Shown: positions 50,501 through 63,392 of the stretch, piece after piece | Numbering within the stretch: the stretch's first letter is position 1 | Layout of the letters: each line of letters opens with the position of its first letter | Source: Gossypium raimondii | Taxonomy: Eukaryota; Streptophyta; Magnoliopsida; Malvales; Malvaceae | DNA: 64,000 nucleotides | Assembly: GCF_025698545.1 (NCBI RefSeq) | Contig: NC_068569.1 | Span: 7,812,001-7,876,000 of the forward strand | Direction: 5' to 3' | The notes under the pieces: model-generated | Told to the model about the DNA's origin: nothing | What the model saw: the letters and a program-made list of their open reading frames with translations, nothing else | Database searches by the model: none | Position numbers and translations under genes: made by a program

Positions 50501-53485
50501 CTCGAAGCCTGTTTGACTTATTTGGTGTTTTTGCACAATATCAGATTTTGTGTGGCCCTGCCTGAATGTTTATTGGATTATTTTTGCATTATTTTTCTAT
50601 TTATTTCAGATTGTGGAGTTCATTGCGGTGCTGTTGAGAACTGGAAATGAAGCTGCACAGAAAGAATTGGTCAACTCAGGAGCTATTCGACGAGTTCTTG
50701 ATCTTTTCTTTGAGTAAGCTCATGCTTAGAACTGTCATCTTGATTAAAGTGAAAGCATTTAATTGCAAGTTTGAATTTAGAAGAATGTACTTTGTTGGAT
50801 CATTTTGTTAGCTGGCTAACATTCATTCTCCTTATTTGAAATTATGCAGGTACCCATACAACAATGCATTACACCATCATGTGGAGAGTATAATGTTATC
50901 TTGTTTGGAAAGCAAGAATGATGCTATAGTTGATCATCTTCTTCAAGAATGTGATTTGATTGGGAAATTTCTCCAAACTGACAAACATCAAATTCTTTCC
51001 AGTGACAGTAATCAGGTGGATGTTAATCATGTTGCTATTATCCTGTTCAGCTAACAGGCATTATAACTAGTATAATCAGAAGCCGTTTCGAATGCTACCT
51101 GATTAAGCAGTTGGCCTAATCCTTTTTTTGGTCAAACAGCCAACTTTAGTTGCTGCTGGAAAACGTGCAACACGGGTTGGGAACATTGGGCACATTACAC
51201 GTATCTCAAATAAACTTGTACAGTTGGGATGCAGCAACAGCCGCATTCAGGCATGTCTACAGGTATGGAATTTGCTATGTGTTAATGTTGTATGAGTGCT
51301 CAAGATCTTATGGCCAGTGGGTGCATTTTTTTATTTAACAACTTTTGTTATAAATAAAATTGGGGTATGAACCTTTTTATGCTGTCTGATAGATCTTAAT
51401 TAAGTTCATCACAATTAGTTGTGTTATTTGGCACACTGGTGGTATCTTTCATTGGCTGGACTTGCATGGTTGGATATGTATGTTGGATTAGGCAATTTTA
51501 TTGCGTTCTTTATCGCTTATTTTTTGTGGATTTGCTGACACAAGTTCATACATTCTGTACAGGAAAATAGTGAATGGAATGAATGGCAAGCTAAGGTTCT
51601 GCAAGAGCGTAATGCAGTTGAAAATGTTTATAGATGGGCTTGTGGGTATGCTCTTGCTTCACTTCTGATATGCATTGCAGCCAGATGAGTAGGATACATG
51701 ATTGAAGGTCAATTATCTCTAGATTCTATATGTGCTTGATATGGCATTTGTGAGCGCGCTCGCACTCATGGACTCTGGTTAATGGCAGATTTGTAGCGTA
51801 TAATGACATAAATTTGACTTATAGTTCTCTCTTTTAAATTATCTATGGCTTTTTATAGCATTATTGCTGTTTGCAGAAACTGCATCGGTGGGGAGCTAAC
51901 AGAAAAGTCTTTTAAAGAGTCTCATATATTTTCCCTTCTCATGTGCAGCCGTCCAACATCATTGCAAGACAGAACGAGGGATAGTGATGAAGATGATCTT
52001 CATGATAGAGATTATGATGTTGCAGCTTTAGCAAATAACCTAAGCCAGGCTTTCAGATACAGAATGCATGGGAATGATGATAATGAAGTATGTAGTTTGG
52101 CTTCTATAACTGTCTATTAATTCCACATGTTTTCTCTACTTATTGTTTTTATTTAACTGCTTTCAGGAGCAAGGTGCTCTTGATCGAGATGATGAGGTGA
52201 GAGACTGAATTCTTTTAATTAATTGGAAATTGATTCTCTATGTTTGCTTATAAGGCCAATAAGTCGTTTTTCCAATGGCTTCTCTATTTGCCTGTTAAGA
52301 CACTGATGATAATATAAGCTAGGGTAGATGTTAAGATCAGCATGAGTGATGGAGAACCAAACAAATAGGAAAAAATCTTCTTCAGTTTTTGACATCAAAT
52401 GAATAGTTAATTTATGTTATCAATTTGCAGGATGTATACTTTGATGATGAATCTGCTGAGGTGGTCATATCATCCTTGAGGCTTGGTGATGAACAAGGAA
52501 GGTGAGTTTTCTTGTCATTACTCAATAGTAATGGAGTAATTGGTTGATGAGGTTCATGATGGACCAGCCGATGGGTAATGTTGTGGAAGACCATCCTATT
52601 GCCTTGGCTTTCATATCAGCACAGTTTATATTGTTTTGTTAAAGCAGCCATATTAATGGAGATTACAACCCATGTTTAATGAGCAGCCTGTTCACAAATT
52701 CCAACTGGTTTGCATTCCAAGATGACAGAACCGGTAATGCACCTGCGGCCACATCCCCCACAGAGGTGATGACTGAGATGAACTTGAATGGCACTGCAAA
52801 TGGTGGTAACAGCAGTAGTGATGATGAAGTGGTAGTTGGAGAGGAAGATGAGTTGAATGAAAACAGCCAGTCAGTGAATAGCACGTCTACTTCAGATGTG
52901 ATGAACGAATTTAACAATTTTATGAGCCGTGGAGACTTGAGTCCACAAGGGGAGAAAGCCAATGCTACTCAAGATATGGGATTCTTCAGGTTTGAGACAA
53001 CAGAAAACGAGTTATTTGGAGACAGGTCTTTACCTGAGTGGGTGAGATGGGGAGAATATTCAGACTTGCAAGTAGGTGGTTCAAGCAAGAATCCGTTTCT
53101 TGATGATGACAGCTCAGATGTCAACCTACCCAGCCAAACTGAGACAATGGTAACCGATGTTGCCCCCCCCTTAAATGGTTCCTCAGATTCCATGGATTTA
53201 AGTGAAGGATCAGAGGGCAGTGATACAAATCAGAAATCTCCACCATTGGTGCCCTCTTTGTTTGAAGAGGATGTTGAATTTGTAGGTGTGGAATTAGAAG
53301 GTACAGAGAAGGCAATGGAACAAGCATTAAAAGAAGGGATAGTTGGGGAAGCAGGGCAGTTGAAGAGGAGCAGTGTTCCAAAGGTACCGGAAAAGGAGAA
53401 TCCTGATGATGATGGAGCTGGAATGCAGGAGTTTAATGATTCAAACTATTGGAGGGTTGATCAAGAGGTTTCTGTTTCAGAATAA
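47558..53485 (+). CDS. SAPS-domain protein (SIT4/PP6 phosphatase-associated regulatory subunit)
   Basis: This is an orthologue of Arabidopsis At2g28360 and related to the PP6 regulatory subunits of animals and yeast SAPs. It is a helical-repeat scaffold that partners a PP2A-like catalytic subunit. Nineteen exons close in phase to 842 residues: 47558-47596, 48138-48241, 48430-48516, 48624-48699, 48790-48864, 48978-49031, 49439-49498, 49605-49721, 49833-49927, 50035-50243, 50353-50450, 50610-50713, 50850-51015, 51140-51262, 51563-51645, 51949-52087, 52167-52196, 52431-52501, 52687-53485. The N-terminus MFWQLTALSASSP and the ENFTLEELLDEEEIIQECKA segment are diagnostic. The helical core runs to about residue 500. 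The last 265 residues are disordered, Ser/Asp/Glu-rich, after NSNWFAFQDDR. Exon 17 is only 30 nt. Confidence 0.93.
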
Positions 53486-56481
53486 TGCTTGGATGAAAGA
53501 TGTTTTCTGCTGAACCTGAAAGTTGGACTTGAATCTCGGACCCAGAATCGAAGATTTGGTTGGTGAGGAGGGCTGAAGCTGTAAAACAAACTTCATATGT
53601 ACATTATAATTTTGTTTCCACGTGGTATGATAATGATTACTACTGTTCATTAGTTATTGCCGCTGCTGCCGTTGTTGTTATTATTATTCAAGGTTTTGTT
53701 TCTTTCTTCCTGTTAGTCTGATTTTCAAGGGTTTAGGGTTTCCCTGTCACGTCAAATTTTTAGAACTTAATTAATTTCAATGGCTGGAATAACTCCGCAG
53801 TTGTCCAAATCGTTGTTTTTTTTTTTCTTTAATGTTGGCATTCTTTGCTTTGCAGTTTGATTGTTTGTATCTGTAATAGACAGGGAGGGCCGAGTCGGAT
53901 CATGTACGTGTTAGATATAATATGAACATCGGGTTGCAAATCCAAGTATGAAGATGCCACCGAAGTGGCATGTTTTAACGGCCCATGGTATTTTGTTGCT
54001 CTCATCAGTTTATTCATGTTACCAAGGAAAAGACAATTCCAGATGTTCCGTGTAAGGTAAACCTGGCTGTATGAGCGTTACTCAAACCTTCATTGCTTGT
54101 TTGAATAATGAGATACACACCATCTCTTTTCTTTCTCTTAATCATTGATCGTAGTCGTGTATTTTGACTACCACCATGTCCATTAAGTGATTGTTCTTTT
54201 TCATTTATTTCAAAGGCTTTTCCCTGGTTCATCGACCTCCAAAATTATGAATGTATGTTTATACCCCCAATCAGTTGTCGTTGGTCCGTCCTTTTCTTGA
54301 ATGATAGATGTCACGCAAACCTTACCTTACTGTATTTTTAGGAGGATGAGGTATTCTCTCACTATTTTAATTTGAATTTTGTTAACCAGTTCCTTGAACT
54401 TACCTTTTAATATTAGTTTCATGAATAACTTTATCATTAATTAGTCACACGTATCTTCCACTACAAATTAAAGATATTCTTTGTTTTTGAAAGGAAATTA
54501 CAGATATTCTTAATGATAGTGGCTTTTAACAATTATGTCTCTTTTATTCTTTTTAATCTAAAATCATAAGATTTTGGCAACGCCAAACTAATCCTTTCAA
54601 ATTCTATCATCACCCATTCCTTTCAATATAGTATTGTTTTCTAATCTGTTTAAGATATTCTAATTTTTCTAATTAAAATTAAAAGAAGTTATATATAGTA
54701 ATAATTGGCTTAATTATGATATGATCATTGAACTGTATCTGCTTTAGTTAAAATAGATAAAAATTATTATGGGAATTAGGTAAGATGGTAAGGGTCTCTC
54801 TTACGTTAATAAGTAGTCGAGAGTTTAATCCTCGTTTTGGGTATGGGACAGTTTTAAAATTTGTGGCCAATGTCTACTCCTTAATGAGTTTACAGAACGT
54901 GGAGGTTCAATCACTTAACTCGCTGTAGTGAATGCCTTAGGAAACAAAAAAAAAAAAAGAGACAAATGATAATTGAGGTACTAAAGTGTGAAGAAGATTA
55001 AGTACTAAAGTGAAAAAATAATTTATAGGTCAAATGGTGCATAAAATCCCAAATAGTTTTATATAAAGTTTTGGTAGAATAATCAATATATAATTATAAA
55101 TTTAATTTGTAATGTATACTTTTTATTATTATTTTCACCCTAAATCTTCAAATTTGAATTAAAATGTTTTTCTTTAACCTAAACAATTGACGAGATTATT
55201 AAAATTTAATAGTAATATGATAATCTAACTGACAATTGACATGTAATTTGTAAAAATTCATAAAAATAACTTCAATAACGAATTATATGTGAAAAGACTT
55301 GTCGGTTACAACTTTAATGCTATTAAGATTTGAGTAGTTGAGTTTAATCAATTTTACATAAAAAATAATTAATTAAAATTTAAAATCTTAATTGATTATG
55401 CATATTAATTTTTATTTTAATGATTAAAGCTGAAATTGTTTTTAAGGCGAACGTGTCAAAAAGTTAAAACGTATGAGACTAAAATTTACTATCATGTTTT
55501 CACCAAATTTTTTTTTTTTTTTACTATCATGCTACTATAAGTAAGAGAGTTGAAAATATCACGAGAAGTTAAAATCTCAGCATATTTGTAATCTGTGCTT
55601 TTTTTTCGACTGTGATCTTGATGAGATGAGATAATGATATCGTCTCTTTCCTATTTTAAGTTAAAACGGAGGAAATCACGATCCTACATCATTAACTGTG
55701 AAATCAATCTCAGCCGCACAACATTTGGAAAATTACGTTTTTCACCTTCCAAAATGACAAAAACACTAAAATGAACCACACGAACGGGGATTTAACGCCA
55801 CGTCATCATATCTCTGTCGTTTACATGCATGCTTATTTATGAGAACGACCTTTTTTCTCCTTTTTAATGAAATTAATGAATTAAACAAAAAGAAATTTTT
55901 AATACTTTAAAAAAGAATTTTCATAATATGAACACTTGTACTAATAAAATACTAGTATTCACAGTTTTTTCACGTCTGTTATAGGTGAAGAATGAAAGAA
56001 CGAAAAGAAGCTGGTTTTATCTCAGAAGGGGTTATTTTGATTTGCATTAAGAAACAGAAATCCTTAACAGTTGAAGTTTGAATTGATGGATTCATAACCA
56101 TCATCAACATAAACTCATAAAAACATTCAGCAAATTCTAAGACATAAATCTTCTTTTTGAACACAAATATTTGACTAAGAAACTTCTTACAGACATCCCC
56201 CCTAAGAGGAACTTAAAACACTTTCATGGTGTTGTGCAACTTCTAGAGCGATCCATCATCCATGTTTTTCTCAAATACTGGTGTTCTGAATCATGCAAAT
56301 ATGCTCAAGGGACCTCTCTTATTTGGCCCTTCTAGTCTGTTTTTGGCAGTTCGAATCCCTGTGAGCCATGACCTGGGAAAACATGTTATCTGGATCGTCA
56401 AGAACAAGTTGACTTACAAGCTTGTATTCAACTCGAAACTCATTGGAGGAAAAAGAAACGGAGCATTGAGAAAGTTTTAAC
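53486..56481. other. SAPS/ARF convergent intergenic region
   Basis: The two 3' UTRs lie at the ends of this region. A SINE-like insertion lies at 54770-54960. The rest, especially 54960-55900, is A/T-rich with no supported gene. A frame at 56262-56480 (+) overlaps the ARF 3' UTR on the opposite strand and is not believed. Confidence 0.45.
54770..54960 (+). mobile_element. SINE-like element with tRNA-type promoter boxes and an A tail
   Basis: A body of about 170 bp begins near AATTAGGTAAGATGGTAAGG (A-box-like). It carries GAGAGTTTAATCC (B-box-like, 54819-54831) and ends in GGAAACA followed by a run of 12 A. The composition is clearly different from the flanks. The flanking words ATAAAAATTATT and ACAAATGATAATT are only weakly alike, so the target duplication is uncertain. 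It is too short to encode anything. Confidence 0.5.
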
Positions 56482-59393
56482 TCACCTTCCATCGGTATCA
56501 TTGCGTGAATCCATCCTTATGTTCAATCTTTTGACCGTCTTCATAAAAGTACTACGGTACCAATGTGAAGGAAGTTTTGAAGATTTAAAATTCGTTAATT
56601 TCATAATAGCAAAGACCAAAAGACAAAAAGATAAACGTGGTTTTTCAATTTGTTACCTGAATGGTTCATCTCCAGTTTGTTTGACAGCACCTGTTGCATC
56701 TCGATACAAGACATGGCCCAACATCTCTGATCTTTCTCTTCCAAACATGTTAGCCAACCTCATGTATAGATCTTCATAAGAACCGAGAACTGTGAGGTCA
56801 AGAGTTCGTCCCACATCCTCAGATTCCAAGAATACCTTGCAATGACCAGTGGCTGAGCCAGGTTCTGGGGCTTGATAGTCCTGCTGCCACAATAATCTGG
56901 TAGTAAATGACTTCTCTGGAGACAATTGATTCTCGAGAGCAGATTCTGAACCATTGGAATAATCTTTTCTTTTGTCTTCATTCTCGAGAGCAGTTTTTAC
57001 TCCAGTTGAACAGCTCCGAGAGAGCTGCTGCTCGGTAAGTATTGGCTGACCAAAGAGTAAAAACTGGTGTCTCTTTCCGTTTTCAGATTTCTTCTTTGGA
57101 CTAGAATTCCCTACTGTTAATAAGCACGATAGATTATCATCGTTACTGTCTGTGTGCTTTGTCATTGAGATGCCATTAGGAACTCGAGCTTGCGGATCAA
57201 ACAGCTGGAAGCCAGACGGAAACAGTCCGGACTTCAGTTTATTAAGATGGGGATCTGATGAAGATAATCTGACTTGAGCATGCCTGGCTCCCTGTATGCC
57301 TGCAGGAGCATTATCAGATAAACAACATAATGGGTTGCTTGACCTGAGGGGATGACCGGAAAACGATGGCATCGGAAATTGTTCAACAAGGGGGAAATCG
57401 AGGTGCTCAGGAAGCCTCAACTTCTTTCTGGGGGTCACTGTTGAGAAGGGTGACAGGTGGACGGGAAGCATGTTAGGTACCAATTCAACCAACCAGGGAC
57501 TCACGCGTTCAACATTTTGCAGCAAATCTGGTTCATCCCATGTTACCTGCAATAGTGATTATAAATTAAGTGCAGGCTGCTAAAAGCCAAACGGAAACAC
57601 AGCCCTTGTACAGAAAAATTAAATAAGCTGCATCAGATTCCTGTTTTAACGAGCATTTCATTTTATATAATGAAAGCACAAATCGAACTATTTTCATCCA
57701 AAACGAAAAAATATAGTCACAATTTGACGCGTGTTGATATCTTTGTCAGAAAACAGATTACAATTGTCCTGAAATTAATTCAGCAAATGCACCAGAATCC
57801 AGAAACAACCAAATTGCAAATAATATTCAGGAGAAATCAATTAAATGGAGAAAAATGAAAAAAGAAGAAGATAGAGTAGCATTTTTGTTGTAACAATACA
57901 TGAACCACCGACAATCGTGTTAGCAAGTGAGTCCTGCAATGGTGAAGCAAGACATACACTTGACTTGCCTAATAAGTAAGGAAAGGATTGAATTGGCCTT
58001 CATGACATGACCATAATCCAGGAAATAACATACCAGAAACAGAGTATTTATGGTCACATAATGTCTGCAATTAATCGACTGAATCCATCAGAAGTAATGC
58101 AAGAGATTAAAGATGAGAGATCTGATATAGCAGAGCTTGAAAAGGACCAGCAAGAGTTGGAAATATAATACACCAACCGTCATTATAGTTCTGCAAGCAA
58201 GAGCTAATGCTAATCTGTACTTCAATAACGCCTATATTTAATTCACCTAGTCCATTCCAAAGACACGATTTACACTAAGGGATTCCTGAGTTAAAGGTAC
58301 AAGATTCAACAACACCAAATAAACATGAACAGGGTTAAAGTACCTGAAGAAGGCGCCACGGGGAATTAGGCCATCGAAGGGGGTCTGCAATATGAACAGA
58401 AGATACAGTCCCCATGAACCAACTAATCCTAGAACAATCCTCGGTCTCGAAAGCCATCTTGAACCTCATCAAAGAACACCAAGGAACCCTCATTGCCGCC
58501 CTTACTACAGATGCCTTAACACAAAACTCCGGTGTGCTTGCTCTCGGATAGTAAACTATCTCAAAAGGCTGGCCATTAGCGGCAAGCCCCACTGCCTCCA
58601 CAACAGCCTCTGCTCTCACTTTTCCCTTCCCTCTCGGATTCCCTTTTCGGGTTATCTTACTCTCATCCTCCTTCAAGAAACCTGAAAACCCTCCATAAGG
58701 ACTAACGTAGTTTCCATTTCCAAGACCAGATTCAGCTCCAGTATCATTCCCCCGCTTGGCCCGCCTTATCCCAACACAAAGCTCACCGTTTTCGGCTCTC
58801 AAGAACACAATGGAGTCCCCAGCAACAAGTTTCTTATGGTTAACGAAACTACTCCAGCCGGTAGTCAATAAATGTCTCCTAGGTGTTCCCCTATAGATAT
58901 GCCTAAACTTCCAAATCTCACCATGAACATCCCTGGCAATCACAGTTTGAACCGGAGGATCGGCAGTGTAATCCAGTCTCGGAAATATGGTTTCAGCACA
59001 ATATCTGGGAACCGAAAAACCACCCCCGTTGTTTGCATCGGATTGAGTCAATGTCTTAGCAAAAGAAGCAGGCTTTTCCACATTATCAGACCCACCACCC
59101 AAAACGGCAACGTTCTCGAGATCAGGCTCAGTGTTGGGCAATGGTACAAGCATGATCTTGGCATACACTTCATCGGTTTCAGCATCAGCCAAGAATTTGA
59201 CAGAAGCCACCCGGCAAAGAACTAGAGCCGGGATTGGAGGAGAAGATGAAAAATCGACCGGAGATAAAGAGTGTTCGGCATGGCCTTGAGGAAAGTAGAA
59301 GACTTTGGAGTTCACTGGTGGAATTTGAACCATGGATCCAGCACAGGCATGCCATAGCTGAGGATCCAAGCTCTTTTCTGCCTCTTTTCTCAT
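56482..59393 (-). CDS. ARF10: Auxin response factor, class C (ARF10/ARF16 type)
   Basis: This nuclear factor binds auxin response elements, and class C members act mainly as repressors. Three exons (59393-58344, 57546-56657, 56551-56482) join in phase to 669 residues. The N-terminal dimerisation region starts LDPQLWHACAGSMVQIPPVN. The B3 domain spans about 111-212 (FAKTLTQSDANNGGGFSVPR to GELCVGIRRA). The ARF ancillary domain follows to about 355 (FEIVYYPRASTPEFCVKASV). The middle region is short and Ser/Pro-rich without a Gln-rich activation block. The C-terminal PB1 domain (about 585-650) has HCKVFLESEDVGRTLDL and the acidic GDEPF patch. The gene ends NDTDGR, TGA. Exon 2 carries a near-perfect miR160 site. 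By order it matches At2g28350 (ARF10). It converges with SAPS. Confidence 0.96.
57281..57301 (-). promoter_or_regulatory. miR160 target site in ARF exon 2
   Basis: The plus strand reads TGCCTGGCTCCCTGTATGCC, identical to the first 20 nt of the conserved plant miR160. The ARF mRNA is therefore fully complementary over at least 20 of 21 positions. The encoded peptide is AGIQGARHA, as in other class C ARFs. Confidence 0.95.
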
Positions 59394-59473
59394 TTCTTTC
59401 TTTCAAGTTGGGGTTTAGGTTTTAGGGACAAACAACTCAGGGATTGGTTATTAAATTCAAGATTGAGAAACAT
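59390..59473 (-). other. Upstream ORF overlapping the ARF start (ATGA)
   Basis: A 27-codon frame starts at the ATG at 59473, reads MFLNLEFNNQSL and ends QLERKK. Its TGA uses the last two bases of the ARF ATG (ATGA overlap, 59390-59393). Whether it is in the mRNA depends on the transcription start, which was not determined. Leaders of class C ARFs are usually several hundred nt, so inclusion is likely. Confidence 0.5.
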
Positions 59474-61331
59474 GAACTGGGAAGTGAAAACCAGTTCATT
59501 AAATTTTAGGACATCAATTAAAAACCTCTCTCACCCTTTTATTAAAACACCCCCAAAAAAAAGAAGACACCCTTTTAATGCAAAGCTTCCTTTCCTTTTT
59601 CTCTCTCATCTTTGCATGACGATCAAATAGTATTAAGAAAAAGACAAGCGAAGGAGACAGAACATCTTTGCAGGCTTCTCAAACCAACGGGGTTTGGTTT
59701 AATTGTAGAGAGAGAAAAAGATTGAAAAGAACATTGATCCCTTATCAGAAATCAGGTATGGAGACAACTACCATAATATATTTATATCCAAAACTCCAAA
59801 GTCCAAACTCAAAGCTTCCTCTCTTTTCTTTTTTTTTTTCTCTCTCTCTATGAAGACCCGATTGTTTGTGGAATCTTTTGAACCTTTTAAAGATCTTTAA
59901 ACCGAACTCTCTCTAGACAACAGGAACAGAACAAACAAAGAAGAGATCCCAGATCAAACAAAAAAGGTTCAAATTTTTAGAAAGTGGATTATGGGGTTAA
60001 AATCTCATGAGATGACATAAAAGGAAAAGTGAATAAAAATGAATATCGCCGCGACAGAATATGGCGTAAAAGAGAGAAGAAAATTCGTCTGTTGTGACGG
60101 TACAGTAATCTGAAACAAACCTAAGAGAGACCACTAGAAGTCGGTTAACTATAGTTAATTTTCCTGATAAGCTAAACTGTAGTTTAAATGATAGTTAACT
60201 TAGCTAATTGGATTGGATTGGAACTGGACTGACTGACTTGGTTCTGTTTTCTCAGCATGTTTCCACTTTTCAGGCGCGTGATTCGACAATTTCTTCACCG
60301 AATCTGGCTGATGAGCAGCAACTTTTTTTGTTTTTGTGGGGGATTTTGCGATTTTTTGGTCGGAGGTTACGAGGAAAAAGTGGATGGTTACACACTAGTT
60401 ACATGAGTGTTAATATTTTACAGAATTTTTATAATATATTTCAAATTATATAAATAAATGTCACGATAATAAATTAGGAAATGCGATTTTTTATTACTTT
60501 TACAAAATATTAAAGGAAATTGTTGAGACGGCATGGTAGTCCTGCGTGAGTAAGAAATGAGTTACTGTTTGTTGACTGAGTACGTAACTTTTTTATATTA
60601 AGAAAATTGGTGGCCATCATTTTCTTAGGCCAACCATTTTTAATGACCTAAACCTAAAACCAAAAAAAAAATCGTCACATGAAAGCAGTCCAAATAGCAA
60701 AGCAATTGGCTAAAACATAAACTTTTTTATTCTAAAACATAATCTTTTCCTCTTAAATTTTCTATTATTGTTCCTTTTCCTCTCACAAAATAAAATCTGC
60801 TCTTCTTTTTTTTTTTTTTGTTTCTCATAATAATAATAGACCTTATCGTTCTAAAGTCTGAAGAGACAGACCGAGACCCAACATAGTTAAGGCTTGTAAT
60901 GATCCACGTGGCAAGATTTGGGCCATTTTTGGGTTCTGGCCCAATTGGCCTATATTACATTTAGTTTCCTACTAGATTACAAAATATCTCAAGACGTGTA
61001 TTCTGGAAAACAAGAAAAAAGTAAAAAGATTAGATTTAACAGTTACAAGAATAAATGAATGAGGTGAGAGACCTGATACTGTCAAACACAAACTTGTTAA
61101 ACCTAACTTTTGAAAAATCAACCCTTCGATCATCCTCTACTTCACTAAAATATTTCCTGCCTGCCAAACATGTCAATCATCTAACATCCTACTTATTCCA
61201 TCAATGTACACACTGAGAAACAAGGAACGACACAAAAAGAACATATATGTATATAAAAAAGACACAACAATGGAGAAGCTCACTCTACTAAGCTTTTTCT
61301 GAACTAATAGTGACCAATGCATCTGCAGCTG
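59400..61331. other. ARF leader/promoter and GATA 3' flank
   Basis: A CT-rich tract at 59815-59850 and A-rich sequence to about 60000 fit a long ARF leader and promoter (minus strand). GAGACA (TGTCTC on the minus strand, the canonical auxin response element) occurs at 59654-59659 and 59761-59766. A G-box CCACGTGG lies at 60904-60911. The GATA 3' UTR should occupy the last 150-300 bp. No further gene was seen. Confidence 0.45.
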
Positions 61332-63392
61332 TTACCGGAATGACATTTTGGGTGGGATCGACGACAACGACAACGGCAACTTGGCTTTTTTCCTCATCTC
61401 TACCACCTTCTTATGAGAGTTGGAATGCATCGATGCAACAAACGTCGGACTAGCCGCAGGACGATACTCTGGAAAAAGGCGGCCAGACCGGTACCGAACA
61501 CCACATGCATTACAAAGGGTCTTGGGTCCCATTGGCCCTTCTCTCCATTGTGGTGTTTCTGTAACTTCGCAGTGCGTACATTTCATAATAACAATAGGCT
61601 GTAGAGAAGGGGGTTTCTTGGTCTCATTGCAACCCGAAAGCAATGTCAGGTTCTTTTTCTTCTTCTGTCTCTTTTTGGCAGGTTTCTCAGTAGGATTGTT
61701 TTCTGATTCTGACTCAGAACCAACCACATAATTAGTTCCTCTGGAGGCAGAGGATGTGGAGGATATTGAAGAAAATATGAACTGCTGGTTAAAGGTAGAT
61801 GCTGGTCTGCGCTTGCTTCGACCTCTCTTCTTCACCAGGAAACTTAGTTTGGGGTCGATAGGTGTGGGATTTGCAGCGGAGCAAGGGCTACTGCTTTCAA
61901 GCACGGATACTGGACTGGAAGTCTGGAACCAGGTCGAACCTTTCACATCAGTGCAGTCGCTGTGTGGGGTAATGCTGGTAGTGCTTGAGAGCTGGTTTAG
62001 TTGTGAAGATCCATCACACTACAAAGGGGAAGAAGAATTTGGTAAAGAGTCAGATATGAGGTTAAGGAAGATTTAGCCTATCTTTCTCTGCAATAAAATA
62101 ATGATAAGGCCAAAAAAGCCACTCAAGAGATTAGTTATTCATCTTTATGGCAGTTGTACGAGAGTTCAATTGAAAATAGTAACAGAAAGACAACCAACAA
62201 TTGCATAAATTTCTTATAAAATTTAGCAGAAAAGGTACCACTCTGGTATTGAACATCAATCATATCACAATCAACAGCATTATCAGGTGGTCCCATACAC
62301 TTATTGGCATCGCAAACCAGGCACTGGTTGGGCCTACTTGCTTGCTTGGACCATACAGCTGTACCACAGCGTAACAGCATGTGGTGCACCAGTGCACATG
62401 ATATGCCCATGTTTCTTATTGCAAAGCAGCACAAAATTTTTGCAAAGTACAACATTTGATTATAGTCTCAATCTCTTGAACCATATTCAATTGCCACATT
62501 TAATAACCTGCTTTAGCCAAGGCTCTGGCAGAGCATCCTTCACAGAATGTGCAACTGCACTCAGGGGGTGTGAAACACTGCATATCTTGGAAGCAAAGTT
62601 ACTTCCACCATAACATTGCTTTTTAATGAAGCATGAATGAAAGATCTTACAGTTGTTGACTGAAAAAAAAAACTACGAAAGCTGCTCACATGCAGTCAAC
62701 TAAGCAGTTGGTATGACAGCATGCACAAAGTAGATCATAAACTCTAGCCCAAACGTAATAGAGACCTCCACAAACCATTAGAGGGTAAAATTTCAAGATA
62801 AAATCATGATATGCAAGGCACAGTTAAGTCCATGTCATGATTGATATTTTGAATGTTTCTTAGTAAAAAGGCTCCTTAAGTAGAAAAGGGTCGTTACGAG
62901 CTTGTACACCAGATTTTTTCAACCAATATTTTATACTTGAGTTACAAAAGAATCGATGCACTAATAGTCGCGTTCGCTTCAAAGACTTTCAACTCTAAAA
63001 CACTTCTGAAAAACAAATTCAGGCCAATGGTAAATTAACAGCTGCACGCACATCAGATGGTATAGAAAGGGAAAACAAGTGTAACTCACAGAATCGGTAA
63101 GGTTTTGGGCCAAACTATCACTGAAGAAATCACCATAGAACCCGGAAGATAAGCTGGCCAAAACATTGGTAGGTGGCGGCTCTAAGTTTTCAAAATCACA
63201 ATCCCAGTCTTCACCACCATCATTGTTCTCTTCCACGGGCAGAAGAAAATTATTTACGTCCTCTATACTACCATTGCCATCAGGTCCTTCAACGTCTTCC
63301 AATGGCAAATCCAAATACTTTATTACGTCATCAAAGAAATCATCGTTGGGCCCAACCCCATTGTAGCCTTTGTCAAACCAAGATTTACTCAT
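61332..63392 (-). CDS. GATA-type zinc finger transcription factor (subfamily I)
   Basis: Two exons (63392-63090 and 62018-61332) join in phase to 329 residues. Exon 1 is acidic ([20 protein letters not shown]). The middle is Ser-rich with two basic clusters ([10 protein letters not shown] and [11 protein letters not shown]) that look like nuclear localisation signals. The single finger, at about residues 248-272, is CTHC-18-CNAC, with [20 protein letters not shown] and [19 protein letters not shown], the plant class IV C-X2-C-X18-C-X2-C type of subfamily I. The [14 protein letters not shown] tail follows. The order fits At2g28340 (GATA13). The 1.07-kb intron shows no separate gene. Confidence 0.93.

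Noticed and set aside
52663-53381. Antisense ORFs of 74-99 codons opposite SAPS exon 19
   Set aside because: They mirror the Ser/Asp/Glu-rich coding strand, which leaves the antisense frame open by composition alone.
56340-56370. tRNA B-box-like AGTTCGAATCCCTGTG
   Set aside because: No cloverleaf or A-box could be built around it, and it lies in the ARF 3' flank.
61413-62076. Several + strand ORFs opposite GATA exon 2
   Set aside because: These are antisense shadows of the zinc-finger exon; no start context or family.
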